DNA of 64,000 nt, from positions 372,001 to 436,000 of the forward strand of contig OZ345368.1 of NCBI GenBank assembly GCA_977006965.1, read 5' to 3'. Positions within the stretch are counted from its first letter, which is position 1, and the number at the start of each line of letters is the position of its first letter. The DNA is from Phymatolithon calcareum (Eukaryota > Rhodophyta > Florideophyceae > Hapalidiales). Position numbers and translations under genes: made by a program. Below the pieces are notes generated by a model. The model worked only from the letters and a program-made list of their open reading frames with translations. It did no database searches and was not told where the DNA came from. Below, piece by piece: positions 10,121 to 20,284 of the stretch.

Positions 10121-11520
10121 TCAGAATTTTCGGATACTAGGGCTTGTCAGTTGTATCTGGCCTTCTTCGGTATGTGGAATCTTCATCACTGGAATTTGGA
10201 AAGCACTAACTTGGACAGCCTGATTTTCATAATCGATTTTCGGACTGTGGGCCACATGACATGGTATTCCAAGTATAACGTCATATCTGCAACTTGCAAC
10301 GACCCAATTCGAAGAGTAGAAATGAGGGCGTAAACGAGGCTTTGCTTCTTGTATTATCTCTGATGCTTTCTCCAATGTCTTCCCCTTCGAGTGTTTTACT
10401 TCCACCCCTCTTCGCACTGCGCGAAAGATCTTTCGGTTTGCCTTGAAGAATTCTCTTGATACAATGTTCGTATTGCGCCCGTCGTCTTTGAGTAGTCGCA
10501 CTTTCTTTCCGTTGAGTATACCGTCGAGTAATATCAAGTCCTTCACTGGAATGTCATCAATGAGAGTGCAATCGTCATGATCACGAAAAGTAGTAGTCAT
10601 CGACGCAGAACAAAGGGCCTTTTTCGTATCCAGCTTTATGTCCTGAATTTCTTTGCGAAACTTCTTGACTTCTGCCACAAGAGAATCTAGGTCACTCGAA
10701 CTATGATTCAGCTGAGTGCGCTCAATCTGCTTTCTAGCGCCACTCATGCTCTTTTCGATTTCCACATTACCGAATCGGACCCTCTTCCCTCGATTTGCCA
10801 AACTTCGGTCATTATTTCCTCGCCTCTGCTTATGTATCCAGGGGCGACATCCCTCTTTATGGCACGTATCACAAGCATTAGACTTCCGGTCGTATGTACG
10901 CCTTGCATCGCTTCCGAGTTGATGATCGCGACGCTCCAGGTTACCAATTTCCATGGGCGCCGGTACGTTATAACGGGGACCAGCGAAGGGATCCGACCTT
11001 GCTTGAGACGAAATCATTCCCGCGTTGAAGAAAGCACTGTCAACGTTCAACGCTATCCTTGCTACTTCATTCATGGTCAAAACTCCCGATTTCAAGACTT
11101 CCAGTCGAACCTGGGGCTTAAGTTCCTGACGGAATCTGTCTACTTTTTCTCCTTCACTAACGCGTGGGATCGGGAGAACAATGTTTCTGAATTCGGAGAG
11201 GTACTCAGAAACCGATGTGCGCTGATAGAGCTTGCGCAATTTATCCCTCGACCTTTGAACACTGTCAAGAGGAATACATTCTCTTTTCAAAGCGCTCTCG
11301 AACGTTTTCCATGTCGTTGGAATTTGGTTTGTACTAGCAAGCAATACCATGTGGATGCGAGGGATATTTTCGTCGGGTCATCGAGTTGAACGGCGTTATT
11401 TACAACTTGAACCAGCGTAATGTACTGCTTGACCTGATGCGAACACGAGCGGACATTGAATTCATCCCGTTAGCTATCGAACGTTGGGGGCTTATTAACC
11501 TTGAGGAACGAAATTTCACT
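10121..11520 (-). pseudogene. Chromovirus gag, zinc knuckle and protease
   Basis: A 409-codon frame (10121-11350) plus an upstream gag segment in another frame (about 11350-11520, with VKQYITLVQ and LDDPTKISLAST). The long frame holds capsid-like sequence (SVSEYLSEFRNIVL, FRQELKPQVRLEVL), a knuckle with spacing C-x2-C-x4-C-x4-H near residue 160 instead of the usual C-x2-C-x4-H-x4-C, and an aspartic-protease-like segment KDDGRNTNIVSREF with DDG in place of D-S/T-G. It then ends just before the RT frame. Gag packages the RNA and protease matures the proteins. The frameshift near 11345 breaks it. Confidence 0.8.
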
Positions 11521-11739
11521 AAAGAGGATCTTTCTCTTACCTGATCAAACCCGTAATAGCGTTACTCGAATCCGTGACCCTGTCGGTCGTCCTAGGTGAC
11601 ACCCAATAGACGAATGGGATTGTTGAGGATACTTTGGGCGACTCGGTGCAGAGAATAATACCTCGAGATTCACCTGGCACTCCTGTGTGTGGCACTTCAG
11701 CCCTCAGACACAGTCGTGTTCTTAGTTTTTAAAATGCGA

Positions 11740-11910
11740 CTCTGGTAAACAAGAACCGGGAACCTCCAACAGCTCAACACGAACCTTTAAACTTGAATCA
11801 CAAACAGTGATTTTTGAACCTTGAATAACGATCTTGGAACCTTGAACTATAGTCTTGAACCAGAATAACAAATGTTGGTTTCGAACCCCGAACAGAACCA
11901 ACAACAGGAA
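11740..11910. repeat. Degenerate ACCTTGAA-type tandem repeat in the chromovirus leader
   Basis: The words CTTGAAC, CCTTGAAT and TTGGAACCTTGAAC recur with variable spacing between the 5' LTR and gag. It looks like a decayed tandem array in the untranslated leader. No function is visible. Confidence 0.5.
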
Positions 11911-12015
11911 CGACGACTAAGAACCTTGAATAAATCACGACCAGAAAACAAGAAACTATTGCCAAATTTCACGCTTTTGTAAACTCACGTACCGACGCCA
12001 CACGCTAAGTAAGAG

Positions 12016-12381
12016 TGAAACGGATGTTGATCGAGCTTGGCGTTGACGAGCACACTATCGGTAGTGATAAGATGAGATTTAGAGATGAATTGTTGACTTT
12101 ACCTCACTTGACTTGTTTGGATTTGTGCTTGGCTCCAGTCCGCTAGTCGGAACTAGAGAATGCCTTATATAGGCATTGAATTATTTACACGTAACGTACA
12201 AATATCATAGAACCCTAAAATACGAATTATCTAGAGAGGTTCAGAAATTTCCTTACAGCAATTCATTCGTCAAATAGTGCATGTGCTCGAATATTCTGGA
12301 TATTTCTCGCATGCTTCCAGGAGCATCTAGACGTGCATGCTGACATCTAGCAAAGCTGTCACTACTTACGTCCTTGTTACA
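12016..12381 (-). repeat. Chromovirus 5' LTR
   Basis: The upstream LTR in element sense, 366 bp, bounded by TGAAACGG and GTTACA. Read on the minus strand it carries a TATA box (CTATATAAGG, about 12163-12172) that is mutated in the other copy. The outer edge abuts CATTC, the target duplication. No primer-binding site matching a tRNA I know starts directly after it; TGGCGTCGGT about a dozen bases inside is a weak candidate. Confidence 0.92.
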
Positions 12382-12386
12382 CATTC

Positions 12387-13533
12387 GGACACTTACACTT
12401 CTCTAAGACATTTGCTATGATATCGCAACAGCCGGCCTGAAAAAGTTTGAGGGTTGAACGAGAAGATACGAACTAACTGAAGTGGAGAATAATGCGAGTA
12501 AAATGCACTCGACCAGCTGCTATTCTTCACCAACGTCTTTTAATGCAATCAATCGACCAAATTCATATGCATCGAAATAGAAAATAAACTTACGTAATCT
12601 GTATGATTATTATTTATTCATAGCATTCTTCCTACCGAAGAGTAAATCTCAGCTCTAAAAATTCTTTTAAAAACTTTTACATATTGTATTAAGGTATCCG
12701 ATTTTTAGAGCTAAGTTTCGCACTTCTGAAGAAATAATGACTTACTTGATCTGCTGGTCCTTGTTATGATGTGCTTGCCTTCTGCAGCCTCCGGCTCATT
12801 CTGACACTAGTCGTCAGCGCAATTGACACCCTTTCCTATGCTCGCAACTGCACTCTAGTTTTTGAGTTTGATCATCTACAGATATAGGATAGTGACGCGG
12901 CACCCCAAGGAATTATTGTGTCCTAGCAAGAGAACATAAAATCAAGATTGAGAACCGTAAATGTATGCAATGGTAACAACTTGGAAAACTTCCTGATGGT
13001 GCGAAACTGGCCGTTCCCCACCAACCCGGAAGTAAGGGAACCGTATCCGTCATGTTCTACGCATGTGGGACAGAGACAACTCTATCATGATTTTGATCTC
13101 GTCAAGCATAGCCATGACTTACTAGGTTGTAGGCGGGGCAAACTGCAGAAGAGAAAAGATTTTTCAGCCCCATTCATTACGAAGTGCTGTACGACACTAT
13201 CTATACAGGCGTGCAAACGGGAAATAGGAGAAGGGTGACTGATCCTGGTTCGTTTCTACAAGACCAATGTCACTGAAAAGCTAATCAGCAGAAGCAACCT
13301 GTGTAGTCAAAATGGTCGCGCAGAATGGAACCAGTGCCAGTCACTCTTTTCCTGTTTGCCGTGTGAAAAGCTATGCCTTTCTTCATCCCGAGACAGAGGA
13401 GTTCCAAATTCTAGAGCTACACAGGGCACTTGAGACTCGACCAAAATAATGATAACTAGTCCACATTATTCTTTAAAACAGTGTGACTACTGACCTCTGA
13501 GATGGGCCAAGTAGTCAGGCACTCTTTCTGACC
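12387..13533. other. Intergenic, no gene seen
   Basis: This lies between the chromovirus and the first piggyBac-like element. The longest plus-strand frame (12948-13238, 96 codons) has no motif I recognise. AT-rich around 12560-12720. Confidence 0.4.
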
Positions 13534-13537
13534 CTAG

Positions 13538-15508
13538 TGTCTATTTGACGAACCCCCTCAATTGAGGGGCGATTTGAAAGCTCGAAAAAATCCATAAAAC
13601 AAATTCGAAACAGATCGCTCATGCCATATTCGTAAAGCCTGGCTTATGTTCTGTTCGAGGAGTACCCACAATACTACCTTAAATTCGCTTCGTTCGGCGC
13701 TAGCAACGAAAATATGTTGGCCGCTCAGAAGTACCAGACCTGCCATTCCAGGAGAAAAACACCGCCCGCGCGCGGTCGGTACATCAGTACACACCAAGGC
13801 AGCATCGGTAAACGGTCTCGCAGAGTGCTCCAGACTACGCGGAGCCTTTTCGAAGTCAAAAACGATGGGTGGTATGGTTCAGAATGTACTCGGGGAAAAA
13901 ATCAATGGTCGCGCGAGCATGTCACATTGCGTGAAATGGGTCTTAATTCGTCATCCTTTGAAGAAGAATACGATTAAGACAGTCAGTATTGTCAACGTCA
14001 AGGCAAAGAACGCTAACGATGACATTCCAGACGCTGAGCAGCTTGAACCGAGCCAACACAGGCAAAAGCGCGGTATCGCCCAGGCCTGCTTACAGTGATC
14101 ATCTTTGCCCATCTTCATCGCAAAACGCCTGTTTATCGTCTACAGTCGCGATCACATGCTCCTCAGAAGGGCACACAGACTTCGAGACAACCTTCAGAAG
14201 CTCTAAACGCCCTCTTCCGAGCTCTCTCGCCGAAGTCTTACAGGGCCCTTGGGACCAATCATCGCACCGCGAACTTGATGCCATCACGCCCGAGCGCGAG
14301 CCGAATACTAGCGCTCATTGGGTGCCAAGGTACAACCGGAAAGTTCTATGTCCGTTCTAGGGACGATTTTCCTCTCAGTTTTAGAAACTTCGCACTCTAA
14401 ACGGAGACTTCTTATCCGAGAACTGTGGTACTGGACTTCATTCGAAGTACGATTGCGTGGTGACGATGTGTCCCCAAGTTACCTGGGAAAACTTGCTGCT
14501 TGGACGTCCGTTAAGCTAAGAAGAAAGGGTCGAAAAGAGACTACACTGACAGAGCCTATTAGGTTTTTCGAAATACTCGTCCTCATGGCAAAAGCTGAGT
14601 TCGGCGCTGAGAGCGCTTTCTGGAAGTCTACCAGGCCGAAGAAATATTTCCCGGCCCTTCTTCTTTAAAAACTGGGATGACGTGGCCGAATACCTCCGAT
14701 TGATTTCTTTAAGAGTGCAATCAAGTGAATTAGGCGACAGGTATTCTGTGCAGTACCGCTGGTCGCTCGGTCAAGATTCAGTCGATCCCATGAAGGACCA
14801 CAGAAAGCACACTGTGTCAAAGAGATTTTGAAGGCGAGATGGCCCACGTAATGGCAGTTCTGTGCTGCCTTGTGGCCGCGTATGTCGGTATAAGGCGCAT
14901 TGCATCTGCGGATTCATACTTGGTGAGTCCTGACTCTGCAGAGATTCAACAGTGCGCCTATAGTTCATAGGGGTCATCTAACTCTTCTGGCGATTTTCTA
15001 GGTTGTTAGCTGGCTGTTATTCTCTGGTGCCCATGCAGAGTGCCGGCAGCACATGACGCAGCGAAGGTTTTGTGAAGTGCCGGGCGAGAAGCTCATCGAG
15101 AGCATTTGACACGCGCATTACTTGTCGACGTTCAGTCGCCCCAGAGCGTACATTTGAATTCGAGAGCAGTGTTGGACGCCACGTTACCCTAAGAAAAATA
15201 AAAGGATGACTGCAGAGGTCATGATGACTACTTTTGTTGTGCAAAACAACTGCAGAGCTTGAAAATGCAAGACCTCGACCATTGTGTGCTCCCCATGTAA
15301 TGCGCTTGATAGTGCCACAATATACATTAGCGACACTTCTACTGTTAGGAACTTCTTCACTATGCATGCTGAAGACCTCTATGAGCTTGGCGCTGTTGAT
15401 GCGCTTGATAGCGAGAAGCTTTCATGTGCAAAAAATTAATTGAATCTTATTCCCTCAATTGAGGGAAAAGTGTCCCTCAATTGAGGGGAAATTTCCGTCA
15501 AATAGACA
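13538..15508 (+). mobile_element. piggyBac-like DNA transposon, copy A, CTAG-flanked
   Basis: A 1971-bp element with terminal inverted repeat TGTCTATTTGACG (left) and its complement CGTCAAATAGACA (right), flanked by CTAG at 13534-13537 and 15509-15512. The palindromic word CCCTCAATTGAGGG lies near 13555 on the left and twice near 15453 and 15475 on the right. The interior aligns with copies B, C and D. The transposase is broken into small frames. Near the right end, remnants of the C-terminal zinc ribbon (NNCRAC, then a CS-P-C-like pair near 15245-15300) remain. The right CTAG is shared with copy B. Confidence 0.8.
13646..14400 (+). pseudogene. Remnant of the N-terminal half of the copy A transposase
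   Basis: Overlapping frames at 13646-14098 and 13989-14400 have direct counterparts in copy D (38371-37788, minus) and copy C (33240-33730). Shared words include VKWVLIRHPL and a stretch like VNVKAKNANDDIPDAEQLEP. The acidic spacer with DD after a run of basic residues is conserved between copies, so it was once coding. I cannot name the domain; it precedes the DDE part in copies B and C. Frameshifts leave no intact reading frame. Confidence 0.45.
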
Positions 15509-16285
15509 CTAGTGTCTATTTGACCAACCCCCTCAATTGAGGGTATTTCCTTCAATTGAGGGGCGTTTTAAAAACTCAAAAACGTTTGTAAAAAGAATGC
15601 GGAACGGGTCATTCGCGCCACATTTAGTAAGGCGGGGTCGTGCTCTGCGTGAGTAGTACCGGAACTAATAGGATATAAAAGCTTCGCTTGGCTCTGGAAA
15701 CGAAAATGTGCTGGTCAAATACAAGAATCACATCCACCATGCCACGAGAAAAAGACCCGCGCCGAGTGGTTGGTGCACTCGTACACTGAAAAGCAACGTC
15801 TGTAACCAGTCTCGCAGAGTGCTGCAGACTATATGGGGCCTTGTCCAAGTCGAAAAAGGTGAACGGCACAGTTCAAGAGGTACTTGTGGACGGTACTTGT
15901 GGACGAAATTTACGGTCGCGCGAGCACATCACTTCGCGTGAAATAGGTGCTATTTGGGAACCGGTGATGAAGACTGAGATTTCGACAGTTAAGATTGTTA
16001 ACATCAAGGCAGAGAGTACTGACGATGATATTTCAGTCGCTCAGCAGATTGAACCGAACCAGCAGCGGCAAAGCGCGTCAACGCCAAGGCTCGCTTACAG
16101 TACTCACCTGTGCCAATCTTCATCGCGAAACGCCAGCTCAATGACTCCAGTGGCAACCAAAAGTTCTTCAAAAGGCCTCAAAAGCTCGGAAGAAACTCTC
16201 AGAAGAATTGAACGACCTAGCCCTGAGTCTAAAGTTCATTGGAGTCATCAAAACAAAGACGAAAAAGTATCCCATGGATTAATCT

Positions 16286-16800
16286 TTGAATGGTGAGCCT
16301 TCCATGATGGCGGCTATGTGGGTTGACAGAGAACGGCGATATATTATTTCGACAACCTCTACGACCATGGAAGGTAAGCCGTACAATCGTGCTCGCTGGC
16401 GTCAGCTTGACAATGGACCTTCTCGTGTGGAACTCTCCGTGCTCCAGCCTGTAGTATGCGAGACATATTACTCTGCGTGCGCGCAAATCGACAGGCATAA
16501 TCGATGTCGACAAGATGCTTTGGACATGGAGAAGAAAGTACGCACCCACAAATGGTCATTTCGAGTGAGCACATCACTTCTGTCAATCTGCGTGGTTGAT
16601 AGCTGGCTTCTGTTTTCTGGTGCTCATCCAGAGTCGCAGGACCACATAACGCAACGAAGATATTATGAAGTACTGGCTCAGCAACTTATCGATAACTCCT
16701 TCGATGCGCGCAATACGCGTCGACGCTCAGTTACTCCTGAACGTTCACTAGCCTCAGGGAGTGGTGTTGGAACCCACTTAACGACGACGACGAAGAAAAG
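16286..16800 (+). pseudogene. piggyBac-like transposase, catalytic C-terminal part (copy B)
   Basis: The frame reads WVDRERRYIISTTSTT, RWRQL, then CAQIDRHNRCRQDALDMEKK, WSFRVSTSLLSICVVDSW and YYEVLAQQLIDNSFD. This follows the plan of the DDE_Tnp_1_7 (piggyBac) family: a conserved aspartate in the G-V-D-x-x-D region (here IDRHN), a basic W motif, then a hydrophobic helix ending in D-x-W. The family cuts and pastes DNA by a hairpin mechanism. The second aspartate of the motif appears as N, as it also does in copy C. A frameshift near 16795 separates it from the zinc ribbon. Family assignment comes from motif memory, not a search. Confidence 0.65.
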
Positions 16801-17013
16801 GAAACCGCGAATGGCATGCTGTCTACGTTTGCTGTGCAAAACAACTGCAGAGTGTGCAAAGTCAAGAAGACAACTCTTGTGTGCTCATCACGTAAAAGGC
16901 TCGACGGTGCAGCACTATATGTTTGCGGTACTTCTACTGGTAGGAACTGTTTCGCTAAGAATGTTGAAGATATCCATGAGCTGGACGCATTCGATGCGAC
17001 CAATAGTGAGTAG
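16800..17013 (+). pseudogene. C-terminal zinc ribbon of the copy B transposase
   Basis: In a different frame from the catalytic part, this reads QNNCRVCKVKKTTLVCSSR, then ALYVCGTSTGRNCFAKNVEDIHE. The pattern C-x2-C, a T-T-x-x-C-S-x-x(C lost to R), C-G-T and R-N-C-F is that of the cysteine-rich end of piggyBac-type transposases, which binds the transposon ends. Copy C keeps the second CS-x-C pair (CSSCN). The frame change relative to the upstream part is a -1 or +2 shift at about 16795. Confidence 0.6.
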
Positions 17014-17085
17014 ATGTGTGTGCAAAAATTATATAAATCTCATTCCCTCAATTGAGGGAAAATTTCCGTCAAATAGACACTAGAA

Positions 17086-17515
17086 ACAGGGGAAGCACCA
17101 ATTTAATTACTGGGAGTTTTTCAGAAACTTCCAGTTAAAATTTCATTAGTACAAAGGTTGATTGCAATTTTAATTGGTGCTTTTAAGATTAGGGACTTTC
17201 TTTTAAAAAAGAAAGTCCCTAATTAAGCACCAATTACGAAAAACACAAATCTACGTTTTACGTCACAAGAAAGTATTGCATTTTTGAAGCAACTGGTTAG
17301 TTTACTGAAAAGCCTAGAAACACTCCTAAGACTCCACGGGAGCAGCTTTTCGGTATCTGTTCATTAAAGTATATCACATGGTCCCTTATACAGGGATTCG
17401 TCTTTTTCCTCTATCGCATGTCCAGTTGTAATGACGATTACAATTAAGAATGCCACGGCAATCACCTTATAATTGCAATTGATTGTAATTGCAATCAAAT
17501 CTGTGCCTCACCTGC
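17086..17515 (+). repeat. Repeat R2, copy 1 (also at 60698-61125)
   Basis: About 430 bp that recurs at 60698-61125 in the same orientation. Shared landmarks are GCACCAATTTAATT, GCACCAATTACGAAAAACAC, GCAACTGGTTAG, CTCTATCGCATGTCCAG and AATTGCAATCAAAT. Its middle resembles the LINE 3' UTR seen at 4910-5173, so R2 may be an old composite. A perfect 36-bp palindrome (17188-17223; arms ATTAGGGACTTTCTTTT) occurs only in this copy. No coding is seen. Confidence 0.55.
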
Positions 17516-17725
17516 CTGGAAATAGATCCCAGAGCATGTGCTGCGGTTTTCTTTCATTTCTGATTTCAGTTCCTGAGCTTATCTTTAGCTCCTTACGGTG
17601 CTCCAGGAGGAAAGTTGAGAGTTTAGGAGGGACTTGATCACATAGCAGGGTGATTGCTGGAGCACGGAAAACCCATGGCTAGTTCTCTGCGCGGGTTGTC
17701 CATATTTGCCGGCCGTGCTTCCTTT

Positions 17726-18410
17726 ATTTTTTTTGAATTTTGAATTTACTAAACGCCCTCAGAAACACTCATAAGACTGTCAGGGAAATGCGTTTCAGAT
17801 GCTACTACCTTGGTAGCTCTGTTACTCTGTTAAAGCTAGCAAAACCCGGGCTCGTTTCTATCGTCGTAGCCCTAGCTGCAAAAACCCTCCTCCAGAGAAG
17901 GTGGAGGGAAAAGCTTAGAGTCCACTTGTCCTGTTAGTAGGAATCTCAGCGTCGCCGTTCTATTTTGTCTTTGACTATTCCATGTCGTCATAAAAGACGA
18001 TTGTGAGGAATAGTACTTTGTCAAGTGCCTTTTCAGTCTCACTAGTCTCCTGTTCTGTTAGTCGATATCTTTGAAGTTACACTTCGAGCTTGTTCATGAG
18101 ATTGGTACGATTTCACCGAATTGGTCTTCCAGAAGTGCGGTACTCAATGGGGGAAAACGTTCGAATGCTCATTTAATCGCCAATTGGCGGTGACGTGCTT
18201 TCGGTACTCTGATGATGGCGGGAGTAGACCCGGGAATATCTTAAGGAATTTTCCTCTTTCTGCTCGCCTCCAAGCCGTCTCCTTCGTCTTTAAAGAGCAG
18301 GTCCCTCAACGATTTTGCTGAAACTCGCTGTAGGATAGGTTAGTGCCGTCTCGAATAGGTCGTGATGTTGCTTCCTTTGTTCAGGTATACGTAGTCAAAA
18401 GAATGAAATA
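17726..18410 (-). mobile_element. LINE 3' fragment, subfamily shared with 20285-21290
   Basis: This matches 20285-20930 over most of its length (TTTACTAAACGCCCTCAG, GGTGGAGGGAAAAGCTTAG, CCATGTCGTCATAAAA, CAATTGGCGGTG, TAGACCCGGG). On the minus strand it translates, with many stops, into the LINE C-terminal domain. It is a 5'-truncated and heavily mutated copy whose 3' end lies to the left. Confidence 0.65.
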
Positions 18411-20284
18411 CAGACAAAGTGAAAATGTTGACTTCGCTGATTAACATTTCATATGATCTGCGATTCAGCGCGCCCTTGAGGGTCAGATGCGACAGTGGTA
18501 CAGCTCTTGTCATTCCAGCGTATTCAAATTTGGGGGTGACGCACCTATTTTTACGAAATGCAACCGAGGGCAGTGCTCCTCAGATCACTTTTGCATATAT
18601 ATGAAGATGCAAGCCGATTGCTGGATCGCTAAATAGATTTTCTGGTACTCTCCCCTTGGGTCAAGGTCTCGTTTACTCTCTTCACAGAGGTGATGGAGTT
18701 TCAAGCAGGTCCTTCGTTTAATACTGTCATCCACGGCTCAGAGGAACGAGCAGAGTGCAACACTTCCTACCCTCCGGTCTAAGTGCCGACCTTCTCGCCA
18801 CCGCGTTCAAATGAAATCACCAGCATTGTTTTTCTGCTCCAATTCGTTCAAAGTAGGAAGGATCTCGTAAATATGTCGCACACTTGGAAAAACGTATCCT
18901 TCAGGCAGGAATCTACACAGTACTTAAGAAGTGTTTATGTTTCTGTCGTATACGATAGTTACGTGGTCGGTATTCTGCGATTTGCGGGATCGTGAAACTG
19001 CCTCCCCACGAACTTGGCTGTCAGTCCCGTCCAATTGCGGAGGCTATCTCAGATTTTCGAAACGCATACTTCAGCGAAGTAATGCAGCGCGAATGATTTC
19101 GCTCTATATCAACAGAACCATTAGCCAATGCAAAATTCCCGAAACTGGTTCCGCAGCTGTATAAAAATCTCAGTACCTGAGAGCCAGATCCTCCTTGTAC
19201 AGCGTCTTTTTGTTGGGAATCGAAGCGAAAGATGTTTTTAACGATCTGCCAAAGAAAAATAGTTGTGCGGTTGAGGGCTTGAAAATAGACTTGTCGAGAC
19301 TCAACATGGGGACTAGAGCGTGTTCGTAGCATTCTACGTGGACTAGCGTGACGTAGAAGGCCTGGTCGTATACATTGCACGCAACAATTATTGCGTGTAT
19401 TACAGTAGCAATCATTCGACTGATTTCGTGGATAGTTTACTTTCGCGTTCAAATAGGAACTCAAATGTTTACCCAAGTTGGGTGAAGAAATTGGTGTAGC
19501 AGAAATGATATAAAAGCTCGCTGGGTGTTCCTCACTGAGAAGGAACAAAGCATCAAGAACAAGAAGGAATAACCACACGTCAAATTCTAGCGCAAGCTAG
19601 TGCAGCAGGAACCGATCGCTGGAGACAGCGCGTACCACTCGTCGTGGACGCAGCCACTGATTCATAAACCATTCAGGCACTACAATCGTGGAACCTATTA
19701 TCCTCTTTTGATCCTACCTTTGAGCTGTGAATCAAAGGACGACAATTGCTGACTTCATCAAGTCATCTCGCCAAGCGGAAAGCTTGAATTTGATTGATAT
19801 CAGGCTGGTGCGCGAATAAGTCATCTCGCTCATTCGAGAAAGCTTGGCAACTTCGGTATCGGGAGGTCATTGATACAAAGGCTTGAATCACGATAATCTC
19901 CGGAGTATTCAACCCTGACCTGACTGTCCAATTCAAGGACAATTTAATAGTGCGAAGTGACAAGACTTGCGAGACGAATTTTGCATCAGCGTTAAGCATT
20001 TTCGAGTGCATCCGTATCTTTCTCATGAGTTCTTTCTTGGCCACCCGAACAGCGAAATTATTTGTGTACAAAATATAGCTAGGCATCTCAAGTTGGAATG
20101 AAAATCAACAGAAGAACCTGGTCAAAGGTCCAATAACTGCTCCCAAATTTATGTCAGTGTATGGGTCGAGAGGATAAATTTAGAATATCTGTGCGTTCTT
20201 TAGGTCATAGATTGAGACAAGGATGACGAAAATTTACGAGAAATCATTCACAAGAAGCCCACAGGTATTTCTCTGACCATGTTT
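18411..20284. other. No recognised gene; one TATA-like site and a 185-codon frame
   Basis: A minus-strand frame at 19021-19578 begins with a hydrophobic stretch (MWLFLLVLDALFLL) and has cysteine-rich sequence, but I recognise no family and the codon pattern is not convincing. A TATA-like box, GATATAAAAGCTCGC (about 19507-19521, plus), sits above a stretch like CATCAAGAACAAGAAGGAAT, which looks like the end of an LTR. I could not find a partner LTR or a target duplication. Confidence 0.3.

Larger units (their letters stand above)
6286..12386 (-). mobile_element. Ty3/gypsy chromovirus, full length, inactive, with CATTC target duplication
   Basis: A complete LTR retrotransposon read on the minus strand. 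LTRs are at 6291-6669 and 12016-12381, and the 5-bp duplication CATTC lies at 6286-6290 and 12382-12386. Between them come gag, protease, RT, RNase H, integrase and a chromodomain, the domain order of chromoviruses, whose chromodomain directs insertion into particular chromatin. The LTRs differ at roughly 18 aligned positions plus a 12-bp indel, so the insertion is not recent. The coding region has stops and frameshifts throughout, and a solo LTR (7094-7522) splits integrase from chromodomain. Confidence 0.92.
15513..17079 (+). mobile_element. piggyBac-like DNA transposon, copy B, in tandem with copy A
   Basis: A 1567-bp element starting TGTCTATTTGACC and ending CGTCAAATAGACA. Its left CTAG (15509-15512) is also the right CTAG of copy A; its right CTAG is at 17080-17083. 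The left end carries two CAATTG palindromes (about 15533-15563), the right end one (17043-17056). It holds the best-preserved C-terminal transposase of the family. Confidence 0.8.

Noticed and set aside
16286-17083. A single 265-codon transposase ORF
   Set aside because: Only about the first 170 codons follow the transposase. The remainder is the wrong frame over the zinc ribbon and the right terminal repeat, as comparison with copy C shows.
19021-19578. Secreted or membrane protein suggested by a hydrophobic N-terminus
   Set aside because: No conserved motif and implausible composition after the first 20 residues. The region overlaps an LTR-like TATA sequence.
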